NCBI RefSeq assembly: GCF_001044395.1
Contig: NZ_JANU01000042.1
Span: forward strand, 1 to 64,000
Length of the DNA stretch: 64,000 nt
Reading direction: 5' to 3'
Source of the DNA: Caenimonas sp. SL110
Lineage (GTDB): Bacteria; Pseudomonadota; Gammaproteobacteria; Burkholderiales; Burkholderiaceae_C
The notes beneath the pieces are model-generated. The model did no database searches, was not told the origin of the DNA, and saw only the letters and a list, made by a program, of their open reading frames with translations. Both the position numbers and the translations under genes were made by a program. Shown here piece after piece: positions 29,274 through 38,394 of this stretch (the first letter of the stretch is position 1; each line of letters opens with the position of its first letter).

Positions 29274-30281
29274 TCAGGCCAGCTTGCCGGAATACTTCTC
29301 GACCAGTGCCCAGGTTTCGTCGCCGAACTTGCCCTTCCACTCCTTGTAGGCGCCGGCCTTCTGCAATGCGTCGCGGAACGGAACCGGATTGACCGTGTTG
29401 AAGACCATGCCGCGCTTGGTGAGGCTGTCTTGCAGGGTCGTATTGAGGGCGGCCATCGCTGTGCGAGTCTTGACTGCGTGAGCCTCGAACGCACGTGTAG
29501 CCACCTGGCGAAGGTTCTCCGGCACGGCAGCCCAGGACTTCGGGTTGGCGGCGATCCAGAAGCATTCCCACGAATGGTTGCTCAGCGAACAATACTTCTG
29601 CACTTCATAAAAGCGCTGCGCTTCGATGATGGCAAGGCTGTTTTCCTGGCCGTCCACAACCTTGGTCTGCAGTGCCGTGTAGGCCTCGCCAATTCCGATC
29701 GTTGTCGGCGACGCGCCCAGGGCCTTGAAGGTCTGTTGCAGCACCGGAGTAGCAGGCACGCGCAGCTTTACTCCGCTCAGGTCTTGTACGGCGTTGATCG
29801 GCTTGGTGCTCATCGTGATCTGGCGAAAGCCATGGTCCCAGACCTTGCCCACCGGAACCAGGTTGACCTTGGTGAAGCCGGCACGCACGTGTGCACCGAG
29901 GTCTCCGTCCATCGCGCGGAACGCGGTCGGCAGGTCAGCGAACACGAAAGGCGTCACGGCAACGGCCGCGCTCGGGATCAGCGTGGCGAACACACCCCCG
30001 GCGGTGGACATCATGTCGATGGCTCCCGAGCGAACCTGCGAAATCATGTCGGTGTCACTGCCCAGCTGGCTGTTGGGGAACACTTCAATCGCAAGCTGCC
30101 CGTTCGTTTCCTTCAGGATGTCCGCGCACGCGGCCTGCAAGCCGACCACGGTCGGGTGCGACTGCGCCAGCGAAATGCCCAGCTTCATGGTGATCTTGTT
30201 CTGTGCGAGGGCAAGTCCGGGCAGGGACGCTGCGGCTGCGGTGCCTGCAATTGCCTTGAGGGCGGTACGACGATGCATCAT
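29274..30281 (-). CDS. TRAP transporter substrate-binding protein (DctP family)
   Basis: The 335-residue periplasmic protein has an N-terminal export signal with two arginines (MMHRRTALKAIAGTAAAASL, cleavage near ALA-Q), then the DctP fold: QSHPTVVGLQA, NSQLGSDTDMISQVRSGAIDM, GVKLRVPATPVLQQTFKALGA, and AYTALQTKVVDGQENSLAII. The Arg in KLRVPAT is the conserved carboxylate-binding arginine of the family. The ligand is likely an organic acid. It is followed after 17 bases by the fused permease. Confidence 0.93.
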   Translation of the reverse strand: MMHRRTALKAIAGTAAAASLPGLALAQNKITMKLGISLAQSHPTVVGLQAACADILKETNGQLAIEVFPNSQLGSDTDMISQVRSGAIDMMSTAGGVFATLIPSAAVAVTPFVFADLPTAFRAMDGDLGAHVRAGFTKVNLVPVGKVWDHGFRQITMSTKPINAVQDLSGVKLRVPATPVLQQTFKALGASPTTIGIGEAYTALQTKVVDGQENSLAIIEAQRFYEVQKYCSLSNHSWECFWIAANPKSWAAVPENLRQVATRAFEAHAVKTRTAMAALNTTLQDSLTKRGMVFNTVNPVPFRDALQKAGAYKEWKGKFGDETWALVEKYSGKLA

Positions 30282-30350
30282 GGTTGTCTCCAGGATTGGC
30301 CGGTATGGCCGTTGGTTTGAAAAAAGGTCGCGCTTTTCGCGCGATCGGGT

Positions 30351-31121
30351 TCAGTGAATGTGGCTTCCGCCGTTGACATCGATCGTGGCTCCGGTCACGA
30401 AGCCACCGAGTTCGGATGCGAGAAACAGGCAGGCTCCTGCTGCTTCGCGCGGCAGGCCGGCGCGCTGCAATGGCACTGCAGCGACGATTTCCCTGAGCCT
30501 GTTTTCGGGCAATCCGTCCAGCATGGACGTTTCGATCATGGCCGGGCAGACGATGTTGGCTCTGATGCCCTTCGGCCCGAACTCGCGAGCGATCGTTCGC
30601 GTAAGCCCGATGACGCCGCCTTTGGATGCCGCGTAGTGCGCGCCACCAACGAGTCCTCCGCCGCGCTGCGCTGCGGAAGATGACAGGTTGACGATAGAGC
30701 CGCAGCCGCGAGCCACGAGCACAGGAAGCACGGCCTGGCAGAGGTTGAACGTCCCCTTGAGGTTCACGGTCAGGATGCGCTCGTACTCATCTTCCTCGAT
30801 CGACAGCATGGGCGTGCCCCGCACGATTCCAGCGCTGTTGACGAGGCAGTCGATAGCCCCATGGCGCGTGACGATTTCATCGACAGCGCGCTTGCAATCG
30901 TCGAGCTTGCTGATGTCGCAGGAAATTCCAACCACGTCCGCTTCAGGGCCTGCAGTCGCAGCGACTGCGGCTTTCAGCCCGGCAACGATGTCGTCGTTGA
31001 TCGCGATGTCGAGCATCACGACCCTGGCGCCATGCTCCGCGAAGAGTTGAGCCGTCGCGTAGCCGATGCCGCGCGGCGAGCCCGCCCCAGCAATCACGCA
31101 AACCTTGTCCTTGAGCAGCAT
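30351..31121 (-). CDS. Short-chain dehydrogenase/reductase
   Basis: The 256-residue classical SDR has the cofactor motif CVIAGAGSPRGIGYATAQ, the NSAGI segment, and the catalytic Ser (LSSSAAQ) with Tyr and Lys in HYAASKGG. It is of the 3-oxoacyl-ACP-reductase or sugar/hydroxyacid dehydrogenase type; substrate unknown. It is the second gene of the operon, four bases after the VOC gene stop, and about 70 bases before dctP. Confidence 0.87.
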   Translation of the reverse strand: MLLKDKVCVIAGAGSPRGIGYATAQLFAEHGARVVMLDIAINDDIVAGLKAAVAATAGPEADVVGISCDISKLDDCKRAVDEIVTRHGAIDCLVNSAGIVRGTPMLSIEEDEYERILTVNLKGTFNLCQAVLPVLVARGCGSIVNLSSSAAQRGGGLVGGAHYAASKGGVIGLTRTIAREFGPKGIRANIVCPAMIETSMLDGLPENRLREIVAAVPLQRAGLPREAAGACLFLASELGGFVTGATIDVNGGSHIH

Positions 31122-31125
31122 GGCT

Positions 31126-31545
31126 TCAGCAATTGGGCTGGTGGATCTCGACCACGTTGCCGTCCGGATCCTGCAGGAAGACCTGGTGCCAGCCAGCGAT
31201 CGCCCACTTGCCGTAGTCGGAGTAGCGGATGCCGAGCTCGTCGCACTTGCGCATGAAACCCTTGATGTCGTCCGTGCGGAAGCAAAAGTGTCCTCGCGAC
31301 ATGGGGTTGACGAACTGCTTCATCTTGAAGCCTGTGTTCAGGTCGCGCTCAGCCCAGTGGAACTCGATGGCGCCGTCGGTCAGGAAGTCAACCTTCCCGT
31401 TGTAGCCGGTGCGGTCGCTGCTCGCATCGACACGCGTGTGCTCTTCGTCTTTGATGGTGCCGAGATCGAACAGCGTTTGATAGAACTTGGTGAGCCTGGG
31501 CAACTGGTCCGTGCACAGGTTCATGTGATGAAACTTGAAATTCAT
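31126..31545 (-). CDS. VOC (glyoxalase/bleomycin-resistance/dioxygenase fold) protein
   Basis: The 139-residue protein has paired beta-alpha-beta-beta-beta modules with FKFHHMNLCTDQLPRLTKFY at the start and a C-terminal GWHQVFLQDPDGNVVEIHQP, which holds the usual metal-binding Glu. His5/His6, His114-type and Glu positions fit a metal site. Members include glyoxalases, epimerases (for example methylmalonyl-CoA epimerase) and dioxygenases. It is the first gene of the minus-strand operon and faces the divergent hydratase gene. A role as epimerase or lyase in the pathway is open. Confidence 0.8.
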   Translation of the reverse strand: MNFKFHHMNLCTDQLPRLTKFYQTLFDLGTIKDEEHTRVDASSDRTGYNGKVDFLTDGAIEFHWAERDLNTGFKMKQFVNPMSRGHFCFRTDDIKGFMRKCDELGIRYSDYGKWAIAGWHQVFLQDPDGNVVEIHQPNC

Positions 31546-31610
31546 GGGTGAAGTCTCCGGTTGGGTTTCAGACAGGGCAGACGATATTTCAATTTCATAT
31601 GTGCAGTCAA

Positions 31611-31628
31611 GATTGCATTAATGAAATC
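31611..31628. promoter_or_regulatory. Candidate IclR operator in the divergent promoter region
   Basis: GATTGCATTAATGAAATC is an 18-base dyad with one mismatched pair. It shares TTxCAxTAAxGAAA with the dyad just upstream of the IclR gene (34611-34626). It lies 66 bases before the VOC gene start and 85 bases before the hydratase ATG, so a single bound regulator could act on both promoters. Confidence 0.5.
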
Positions 31629-31704
31629 TTATCAGGGGAAACCCTATGCTTATTAGGCGTTTTGCCGTATACCCTGCCATGCTTGTTTGATCAATGATTT
31701 ATTG

Positions 31705-31720
31705 TTTTTACTAATGAACC
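31705..31720. promoter_or_regulatory. Second, weaker IclR-like site at the hydratase start
   Basis: TTTTTACTAATGAACC matches the iclR-upstream dyad (GTTTCACTAACGAAAC) at 12 of 16 positions by hand count. It overlaps the hydratase ATG at 31714-31716. It could be a real site placed over the transcription start of a leader-poor message, or chance in an A/T-rich stretch. Confidence 0.3.
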
Positions 31721-32571
31721 AACTTATCGTCGAAGACATGCCGCCTGGAGTCCCGGCCACGTTCGAGCGGGAGGAGACTTGCAGCGTTTCTGCCGTGCGC
31801 CGGGTCGCCGCGATGCTTGATCTCGACCCTGAGGGCGTGACCCGGGGTGACGCCCTGCCGCGCGGCTGGCATTTCATCCTGCTGGGCGCCGACACGCGTC
31901 GATCTGCCCTTCGGGCCGACGGCTTCCCGGGGCTGGGCGTGCCGATGCCTGACCTGGGACTGCCCCGGCTCCTTCTGGGAGGCCGCACGGCGAATTACCT
32001 CAAGGACATCCCGATCGGTGCCAGCCTCACGCGCCACAGCTCGATGGAAAGCCTGAAGCGAAAGACGACGGCCGCAGGACCCATGGCAATCGCAACCATC
32101 TCCCACTCGCTACGGCTTGAAGGTGACGACGAACCCGCGCTGCACGAGACGCAGACGTACCTGCTGCTGCCGGCCCGCCAGGGAGCGGCTGCGGACGACG
32201 TCACCGGTCGATCGGATGTGATCACTGCTGCACGAACCGAGACGGTCGTGCCGGACGAGACCTTGCTCTTTCAATACTCGGCATTGGGATTCAACTCGCA
32301 CAAGATCCACATCGACAGGTCGCATGCGCGCCAGGTCGAGGGCTTCCCCGGGCTGGTCGTCAATGGCGGCCTCGCAACGCTGCTGCTCACCGAATTCCTG
32401 CGCCGCGACTTGGGGCTGGTGCCCCGTGCCATCCGCGTGCGGCACGTTGCGCCGCTTTACTGCGGCCGCCCGATCACGATGACCGCCGACCCCGAAGGCC
32501 CGACCTGGCACCTGAAGGCCTATGACCACAGAAACGTACTTGCCATCGACATGGAGGTTGAAATCCAATGA
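31714..32571 (+). CDS. Hotdog-fold acyl-CoA hydratase (HTD2/mesaconyl-CoA hydratase-like)
   Basis: The 285-residue protein resembles the double-hotdog HTD2/mesaconyl-C4-CoA hydratase group. The C-terminal half carries the hydratase motif with Asn, His and Asp-like residues in YSALGFNSHKIHIDRSHAR and the VVNGGLATLLL turn; the N-terminal half has HFILLGADTRRSAL and LLLGGRTANYL. It should hydrate or dehydrate an acyl-CoA made by the CoA-transferase encoded next (overlap ATGA at 32568-32571). ATG 31714 is preferred over TTG 31687. No Shine-Dalgarno is visible, so the message may have a very short leader. Confidence 0.8.
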   Translation: MNQLIVEDMPPGVPATFEREETCSVSAVRRVAAMLDLDPEGVTRGDALPRGWHFILLGADTRRSALRADGFPGLGVPMPDLGLPRLLLGGRTANYLKDIPIGASLTRHSSMESLKRKTTAAGPMAIATISHSLRLEGDDEPALHETQTYLLLPARQGAAADDVTGRSDVITAARTETVVPDETLLFQYSALGFNSHKIHIDRSHARQVEGFPGLVVNGGLATLLLTEFLRRDLGLVPRAIRVRHVAPLYCGRPITMTADPEGPTWHLKAYDHRNVLAIDMEVEIQ

Positions 32572-33767
32572 GCTTCGAACCCTTGAAAGGCGTGCGCATC
32601 CTTGACCTCACGAGTGTCGTGGTCGGCCCGGTTTGCACCTGGCGCCTGGGCCAGTACGGCGCAGAAATCGTGAAGGTGGAAAGTCCCGAGGGCGACCTGA
32701 TGCGGGGCCTGGGCGGACTGTCTCCAACGGGCCAGCATTCCGGCGCTTACCTGCACCTCAATCGCGGCAAGCGCAACATTTGCCTCGACCTGAAAAAACC
32801 AGGCGCACGTGCGGTGATGGAGCGTCTCGTGGATTCCGCCGATGTGATCGTCGCCAACATGCGTCCGCAAGCGCTCGAACGCCTGGGCCTGGACGCAAAG
32901 ACCGTTCGAGCCCGCTACCCCAAGAAGGTGTATTGCCTCATCACGGGCTACGGCACGGACGGCCCGTACGCAGGCCTGCCGACATACGACAGCGTTGTGC
33001 AGGGCGCAACAGGCATGGCGGGTCTGGCGCTGCGCCGTGATGGCGCACCTGCCTACGTGCCCATGCTGATCTGCGATCACGTAGCGGGTGAAATCGCCGC
33101 CGGCGCAATCCTGGCGGCCATCGTCCAGAGCAAGACCAACGGCAACGGATGCAGCATAGAGGTGCCGATGTTCGAGACGATGGCAGCCTTCGTGTTGCAG
33201 GAGCACCTCGCGCAACAAAGCTTCGACCCGCCCGTCGGCCCACCCGGCGACCTGCGCCTTCTGAGCCCCTACAACAAGCCCGTGCAGACTTCCGATGGGT
33301 GGATTTCATTCACCATCAACACCGACCCGCAGGTTCGCGCCTTCCTCAAGGTCACCGGTCGCGATGACCTGCTCGAGGACCCTCGATTCAACAGCGTGGC
33401 GGCGCGCGCGCGCAACGTGAAGGAATGGTTCGAGTTGCGCGGCGCGCCGCTCACGCACAGGTCCACCGCACAGTGGCTGTCAGTGCTTCGGGCTGCAGAC
33501 ATCGCCGTCCAGCCCTGCAACACGCTGGAGACCCTGCCTCACGACGAGCACTTGCAAGCCGTGGGCCTGCTCAGCCCGGAAGATCATCCGACGGAAGGAA
33601 AGACGCTCGCGATCCGGTCGACGATACGTTTTGATGACGCCTTCCCTGACCGCAGGACGCCATCGCAGCCACGCGGCTGGGAAACCGCGGCGGTTCTTGC
33701 AGAAGCTGGCTACAGTGACAAGGAAGTCGAGCAACTCCTCGCCGAAGGAGCCGCCTTCGTCCGCTAG
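32568..33767 (+). CDS. CaiB/BaiF family (class III) CoA-transferase
   Basis: The 399-residue class III CoA-transferase moves CoA from a donor such as succinyl-CoA to a carboxylate through an aspartyl intermediate. The family start (LKGVRILDLTSVVVGPVC), NRGKRNICLDLKKPGA and the likely catalytic Asp in TYDSVVQGATGMAGL are present. It probably activates the acid imported by the TRAP system. The start overlaps the hydratase stop by four bases. Its stop overlaps the stop of the convergent IclR gene. Confidence 0.9.
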   Translation: MSFEPLKGVRILDLTSVVVGPVCTWRLGQYGAEIVKVESPEGDLMRGLGGLSPTGQHSGAYLHLNRGKRNICLDLKKPGARAVMERLVDSADVIVANMRPQALERLGLDAKTVRARYPKKVYCLITGYGTDGPYAGLPTYDSVVQGATGMAGLALRRDGAPAYVPMLICDHVAGEIAAGAILAAIVQSKTNGNGCSIEVPMFETMAAFVLQEHLAQQSFDPPVGPPGDLRLLSPYNKPVQTSDGWISFTINTDPQVRAFLKVTGRDDLLEDPRFNSVAARARNVKEWFELRGAPLTHRSTAQWLSVLRAADIAVQPCNTLETLPHDEHLQAVGLLSPEDHPTEGKTLAIRSTIRFDDAFPDRRTPSQPRGWETAAVLAEAGYSDKEVEQLLAEGAAFVR

Positions 33768-34582
33768 CGCTTGCCGCGTGTTGCAGCGGCGCCTCCGACG
33801 CGTTGGGACAAGTCACGGGCCGCCAGGCCCAACGCCTGCGTCACTTCCGGAATCGACTTGCGTTGCGTCTGGTCCATGCGCTCCGAGTAAGGCACCGTCA
33901 ACGACGCCAGTGCATTGCCACGCGTGTCCAGGATAGGGAATGCAACGGCATAGAGCCCGCGCACCTGCACACTGGGAATGGACTCGAAGCCGGTCGTGCG
34001 GATGGTATCGAGCAAGGTGTGGATTTGCGGATTCTGCTGCTCAGGACGGCGCTCAAGGGCCTCCTCGATCCGCAGCATTCTGGTTTCATCGTCCTGGAAG
34101 GCGAGCAGCACGCGGCCCGAGGCCGAAATCAGGACATCCAGTTCAGAGCCTGCCCGCACGCTGAATCCCATGCCGCTTGGCGTGTCGATCTTCGCCAACA
34201 CGACCTGCCTGCCCTGCGAGTAGACGGTGAGATGGCAAGACTGGTCCAACTCCTTGGCGAGTCGCTGCATGATGGGCATGGCCTCCATCAGCAGGCGATG
34301 CGTCGGCGGGTTGATATGGGACAGCTCGAACAGCTTGGTCGTCACCGTGTAAGAGCTGTCATCGACCTGGGCCACATAGCCTCGATCGACCAGGCAGGTG
34401 AGCATGCGATAGATCTCACCAACGCTGCGTCCCAGGCGTTGGGCAACTTCCTTTTGCGGCAGCGGCTGTTCACTTCGGCAAAGCATTTCCAGGATGTCCA
34501 GCCCCTTCTCCAGCGCAGGAGCCGAATAGGCACGTCGCTCCGCATCGGCGACTTTGGCGGTTTCGGAAATGTCTTCTTTCAT
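33764..34582 (-). CDS. IclR-type transcriptional regulator
   Basis: The 272-residue regulator has an N-terminal winged helix-turn-helix (APALEKGLDILEML, EVAQRLGRSVGEIYRMLTCL) and a C-terminal GAF-like effector domain (GMGFSVRAGSELDVLISASGRVLLA). IclR-type proteins often control catabolic operons of aromatic or carboxylic acids. The dyad GTTTC-ACTAAC-GAAAC lies 29-44 bases upstream and a similar dyad sits in the divergent promoter at 31611, which suggests self-control and control of the whole TRAP/CoA cluster. Confidence 0.88.
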   Translation of the reverse strand: MKEDISETAKVADAERRAYSAPALEKGLDILEMLCRSEQPLPQKEVAQRLGRSVGEIYRMLTCLVDRGYVAQVDDSSYTVTTKLFELSHINPPTHRLLMEAMPIMQRLAKELDQSCHLTVYSQGRQVVLAKIDTPSGMGFSVRAGSELDVLISASGRVLLAFQDDETRMLRIEEALERRPEQQNPQIHTLLDTIRTTGFESIPSVQVRGLYAVAFPILDTRGNALASLTVPYSERMDQTQRKSIPEVTQALGLAARDLSQRVGGAAATRGKR

Positions 34583-34610
34583 GCGCGAATGATACGCCCT
34601 TGAATTATCA

Positions 34611-34626
34611 GTTTCACTAACGAAAC
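34611..34626. promoter_or_regulatory. Candidate IclR auto-operator
   Basis: GTTTCACTAACGAAAC is a dyad with 5-base perfect arms (GTTTC/GAAAC), located 29 bases before the iclR ATG. It matches the 31611-31628 dyad at most central positions. Confidence 0.5.
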
Positions 34627-34630
34627 GTAA

Positions 34631-34650
34631 GCTGTCGAGCGCTGGACAGC
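34631..34650 (-). terminator. Possible hairpin terminator after tRNA-Ile2
   Basis: GCTGTC (34631-34636) and GACAGC (34645-34650) are inverted with an 8-base loop, 14 bases beyond the tRNA 3' end in its direction of transcription. Only a broken T-rich stretch (TTACGTTTCGTT) follows, so it is a weak candidate. Confidence 0.35.
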
Positions 34651-34664
34651 AATTGTCGGGCGTT

Positions 34665-34741
34665 TGGTAGGGCGTGTTGGACTTGAACCAACGACCAAAG
34701 GATTATGAGTCCTCTGCTCTAACCAACTGAGCTAACGCCCC
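34665..34741 (-). tRNA. tRNA-Ile2 (CAT anticodon, lysidine-modified type)
   Basis: A 77-nt cloverleaf including encoded CCA. Stems: acceptor GGGGCGT/ACGCCCT (first pair G-U), D stem GCTC/GAGC, anticodon stem GAGGA/TCCTT with loop CTCATAA, T stem GTTGG/CCAAC with loop TTCAAGT. The anticodon CAT could be Met or Ile2; the TTGGTC variable region and TTCAAGTCC T arm resemble tRNA-Ile2 of E. coli, not elongator Met, which usually has GGGGTC. Initiator tRNA is excluded because it lacks the GGG/CCC pairs in the anticodon stem. Confidence 0.85.
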
Positions 34742-34764
34742 ACGCAACTTGTGATTGTAAGAGG

Positions 34765-35766
34765 CTAGGGCTTGTGGCTCAGCGCATTGCTCACCAGCTT
34801 GCTGGTGATGTCCACGATCTGGATCATGCGTTCGTACGGCATGCGGGTCGGGCCGATCACGCCGAGCGTGCCCACCACCTTGCCATCGACCTCGTAAGGC
34901 GCGCTCACGATCGAGAGTTCCTCGAACGGCACGACCTGGCTTTCACCGCCGATGTAGATGCGAACGCCCTCGGCCTGCGCCGAGATGTCGAGCAGCCGCA
35001 TGATCTGCGTCTTCTGCTCGAACAGGTCGAACGCGCGACGCAGGTGCGTCATGTCGCTCGAAAAATCGCTCACCGACAGCAGGTTGCGTTCGCCCGAAAT
35101 CACCACGTCGTCTTCTTCGTTCAGCGCCTCTGAACTGGCCTGTACCGCCGTCTGCATCAGCGTGCCGATTTCGCCGCGCAGCTGATCGACTTCGCCCTTG
35201 ATGCGTTCGCGCACCTGCTCGATCGCCATGCCCGCGTAGTTGGTGTTCAGGAAGTTTGCCGCCTCGATCAGTTGCGCCTGGGTGTAGTCCACTTCGGTGA
35301 ACACCACCCGGTTTTGCACGTCACCTTCAGGCGACACGATGATGACCAGGTAGCGCTTGTCCGACAGACGCAAAAATTCGATGTGCCGGAACACCGAAGT
35401 GCGTCGCGGCGCTTTGACCACGCCCACGAACTGCGATAGGTTCGACAGGATCGCAGCAGCATTCGCAATGACTTTTTGCGGCTGGTCCGCAGCCAGGCTG
35501 GGCGTGGCGAGCTGTTCGCGCTGCGCGGTCAGCATGGTGTCCACAAACAGGCGATAGCCGCGCGCCGTCGGGATGCGGCCGGCCGACGTGTGAGGGCTGG
35601 CGATCAGGCCGAGTTCCTCCAGGTCGGACATCACGTTGCGGATGGTCGCCGGCGAAAGCTCGAGCCCCGATGCGCGCGAGAGCGTGCGCGAGCCCACGGG
35701 CGTGCCGTCGGCGATATAGCGTTCGACCAGCGCTTTCAACAACAACTTGGCACGGTCATCTAGCAT
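34765..35766 (-). CDS. hrcA: Heat-inducible transcription repressor HrcA
   Basis: The 333-residue protein matches HrcA from the start ([29 protein letters not shown]), with the winged helix ([19 protein letters not shown]), the [18 protein letters not shown] segment and a C-terminal GAF-like domain ending [14 protein letters not shown]. HrcA represses groE/dnaK by binding CIRCE. I see no CIRCE element in its own promoter here. It is divergent from nadK with 70 bases between start codons, the usual betaproteobacterial arrangement. Confidence 0.96.
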   Translation of the reverse strand: MLDDRAKLLLKALVERYIADGTPVGSRTLSRASGLELSPATIRNVMSDLEELGLIASPHTSAGRIPTARGYRLFVDTMLTAQREQLATPSLAADQPQKVIANAAAILSNLSQFVGVVKAPRRTSVFRHIEFLRLSDKRYLVIIVSPEGDVQNRVVFTEVDYTQAQLIEAANFLNTNYAGMAIEQVRERIKGEVDQLRGEIGTLMQTAVQASSEALNEEDDVVISGERNLLSVSDFSSDMTHLRRAFDLFEQKTQIMRLLDISAQAEGVRIYIGGESQVVPFEELSIVSAPYEVDGKVVGTLGVIGPTRMPYERMIQIVDITSKLVSNALSHKP

Positions 35767-35836
35767 GATGTGGGGTCTTTTGATTCATTCTAGCCAGCAG
35801 CCTGCCAACGCCATTTTTTAATGATGTAATTTGCTC

Positions 35837-36730
35837 GTGAAATCCCACTTTTCCCAGGTCGCCATCGTCGGCAAATACAACGCCCCGGTCACCGGCGCGG
35901 CCGGCGTACAGACCCGCGAGGCACTCGAAGAAATTGCGCACTTCCTGGCCTCGCAAGGCTGCGAGGTGGTCTTCGAGCACGACACGGCCCACGGCTCTGG
36001 CATCACCGGCTACCCTGCCCTGGATTTGCCTGCCATCGGCGCGCGCTGCGACCTGGTGCTGGTGGTCGGCGGCGACGGAACCATGCTGGGCGTGGGTCGG
36101 CAGCTGGCGCGCTTTGGTGTGCCGCTGATCGGCATCAACCAGGGGCGGCTGGGCTTCATCACCGATATTCCGCTGGAGCTTTTTCGCAACGCGCTCACCC
36201 CGATGCTCCATGGTGAGTTCGAGGAAGACCACCGCAGCCTCATGCACGCGCGCGTGATGCGCGACGGGCATTGCGTGTTCGATGCGCTCGCGATGAACGA
36301 TGTGGTCGTGAACCGGGGCGCCACGTCCGGCATGGTGGAGTTGCGGGTCGAGGTTGACGGCCACTTTGTTGCGAACCAGCGTGCCGACGGCCTGATCGTC
36401 GCATCGCCGACCGGCTCGACCGCCTATGCGCTGTCTGCCGGCGGACCGCTTCTGCATCCTTCCACACCAGGATGGGTGCTGGTTCCCATCGCGCCTCACA
36501 CCCTCTCCAACCGGCCTATCGTGCTGCCCGACGCATCGGAGATCGCCATCGAACTCGTGTCCGGCCGCGATGCCAGCGCGAACTTCGACATGCAGTCGCT
36601 GGCGTCGCTGCTGCGCGGCGATCGCATCACCGTGCGGCGTTCGCAGCACCGGGTGCGATTCCTGCATCCACGCGGCTGGACCTATTTCGACACCCTTCGC
36701 AAGAAACTCCACTGGAACGAAGGCCACTGA
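35837..36730 (+). CDS. nadK: NAD kinase
   Basis: The 297-residue enzyme phosphorylates NAD to NADP. The GGDG motif ([15 protein letters not shown]), the [12 protein letters not shown] segment, and [20 protein letters not shown] are all present. The start is taken as GTG at 35837 ([14 protein letters not shown]), which fits the family N-terminus; TTG at 35831 would add two residues. recN begins one base after its stop. Confidence 0.95.
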   Translation: MKSHFSQVAIVGKYNAPVTGAAGVQTREALEEIAHFLASQGCEVVFEHDTAHGSGITGYPALDLPAIGARCDLVLVVGGDGTMLGVGRQLARFGVPLIGINQGRLGFITDIPLELFRNALTPMLHGEFEEDHRSLMHARVMRDGHCVFDALAMNDVVVNRGATSGMVELRVEVDGHFVANQRADGLIVASPTGSTAYALSAGGPLLHPSTPGWVLVPIAPHTLSNRPIVLPDASEIAIELVSGRDASANFDMQSLASLLRGDRITVRRSQHRVRFLHPRGWTYFDTLRKKLHWNEGH

Positions 36731-36731
36731 C

Positions 36732-38381
36732 ATGGCATTGAAGCGTATTGCCCTTCGCGATTTCGTCATCGTGCGTGAACTGGAGCTGGACCTGTCGGGC
36801 GGCTTCAGCGTGCTCACCGGCGAGACCGGAGCCGGCAAGTCGATCCTGATCGATGCGCTCCAGCTGGCGCTGGGTTCGCGCGCCGAGGCAACCGTGGTGC
36901 GTGAAGGCGCGGCGCGGGCCGAAATCACGGCGGAATTCGACCTTCCTGCGTCGCTCGTTGCCTGGCTCGAAGAGGCCGGGTTCGACTCGCAAGACAGCCT
37001 GCTGGTCAGGCGCAGCATCGACGCGCAGGGCAAGAGCCGTGCGTGGATCAATGGCAGTGCGGCAACCGCCACCCAGCTGCGCGAAGTCGCCGACCAGCTG
37101 GTGGATATTCACGGCCAGCACGCATGGCAAAGCCTGACACGGCCCGATGCGGTGCGCGGCCTGCTTGATGGCTATGCCGCCATTTCCACGCAAGCGCTGC
37201 AGCAATCGTGGCAGCGTTGGCGCGCTGCACAGAAAACCCTGGCCGAGGCGCGCGAAGCGCAGGATTCGCTTCAGCGCGAACGTGAACGCCTTGCATGGCA
37301 GATCGGTGAAGTCGACAAGCTCGCCCCGGGTGCGAGCGAATGGGACGAGCTCAACGCGAGCCATACGCGGCTTGCGAATGCGCAGGCGTTGCTCGAGGCG
37401 GCGCAGGGCAGCCTCGGCTTGCTCGAAGGCGAAGAAGGCGGCGCGACACGCAGCTTGTCGCAGGCCGCTTCGCTGCTGCAGGCGCAGGAGCATGTCGAGC
37501 CCGCTTTCCGTGAGTTGGCGCAGGTGCTGGCCTCCAGTCTTGCGCAGGCCGAAGATGCTGCGCACTCGCTCAATGCTTACCTGCGCAAGACCGAACTCGA
37601 TCCCGAGCGCCTTGCAGAACTCGATGAGCGCATGTCGCTCTGGTTGACACTTTCGCGCCGCTACAAACGGACACCCGCGGAGCTTCCCGGCCTTCTGGCA
37701 TCGTGGAAAGAAGAGCTGGCGCGACTTGACGCTGCAGCCGATCTGGCGGCGCTGGAAGCCGTCGAGAAGAAGGAGTCCGATGCGTACCTGACGCAGGCTC
37801 GGCTCGTGTCCAAGGCGCGAACGCGGGCTGCGCCTCAGTTGGCCAAGGCCGTGACCCTTGCCATGCAAGGCCTGGGCATGCAGGGCGGTCGCTTCGAAGT
37901 CGCGCTGGAGCCAGCGCCCCAGCCCACGATGGCCGGCCTGGAAGAGGTCGCGTTCCTGGTGGCAGGACACGCGGGCAGCACCCCGCGTCCGGTGGGCAAG
38001 GTCGCATCGGGTGGCGAGCTGTCGCGCATTGCGCTGGCCATTGCGGTAACGACGTCCCGCCTGGGCACGGCGCAGACTTTGATCTTCGACGAAGTGGATG
38101 CGGGTGTCGGCGGCGCGGTTGCGGAAACAGTCGGCAGGCTGATGAAGCAGCTGGGCCGCGACAGGCAGGTGCTGGCTGTGACTCACCTGCCGCAGGTCGC
38201 GGCCTGTGCAGACCACCATCTGGTGGTCGCGAAGCAAAGCGATGCGGCCGGGCCTTCGAGCAAGGTCGCGCCCGTGCAGGGTGAGCATCGGGTCGCCGAA
38301 GTCGCACGGATGCTGGGCGGCGAACGCTTGTCCGGCACCAGCCTGGCGCACGCCAAGGAAATGCTTTCGGGCAGCGAATAG
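36732..38381 (+). CDS. recN: DNA repair protein RecN
   Basis: The 549-residue SMC-like ATPase acts in double-strand break repair. It has Walker A ([14 protein letters not shown]) at the N-terminus, long coiled coils in the middle (about 150-380, Ala/Glu/Arg/Gln-rich), the signature [14 protein letters not shown] and Walker [15 protein letters not shown] at the C-terminus. The start is ATG 36732; the longer open frame from 36426 overlaps nadK and is not used. Confidence 0.95.
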   Translation: MALKRIALRDFVIVRELELDLSGGFSVLTGETGAGKSILIDALQLALGSRAEATVVREGAARAEITAEFDLPASLVAWLEEAGFDSQDSLLVRRSIDAQGKSRAWINGSAATATQLREVADQLVDIHGQHAWQSLTRPDAVRGLLDGYAAISTQALQQSWQRWRAAQKTLAEAREAQDSLQRERERLAWQIGEVDKLAPGASEWDELNASHTRLANAQALLEAAQGSLGLLEGEEGGATRSLSQAASLLQAQEHVEPAFRELAQVLASSLAQAEDAAHSLNAYLRKTELDPERLAELDERMSLWLTLSRRYKRTPAELPGLLASWKEELARLDAAADLAALEAVEKKESDAYLTQARLVSKARTRAAPQLAKAVTLAMQGLGMQGGRFEVALEPAPQPTMAGLEEVAFLVAGHAGSTPRPVGKVASGGELSRIALAIAVTTSRLGTAQTLIFDEVDAGVGGAVAETVGRLMKQLGRDRQVLAVTHLPQVAACADHHLVVAKQSDAAGPSSKVAPVQGEHRVAEVARMLGGERLSGTSLAHAKEMLSGSE

Positions 38382-38394
38382 GCAGATCAGGTTC

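Noticed and set aside
34665-34741. Initiator or elongator tRNA-Met reading of the CAT anticodon
   Set aside because: Anticodon stem lacks the three G-C pairs of initiator tRNA, and the variable and T-arm sequence resembles tRNA-Ile2 more than elongator Met; a residual doubt is kept in the confidence.
34583-34764. Integrative element attached to the tRNA-Ile2 gene
   Set aside because: No integrase, no direct repeat of the tRNA 3' end seen in the window; kept only as a low-interest observation.
35767-35836. CIRCE operator or heat-shock promoter before hrcA
   Set aside because: The 70-base hrcA/nadK gap has no TTAGCACTC-N9-GAGTGCTAA dyad or convincing heat-shock promoter.
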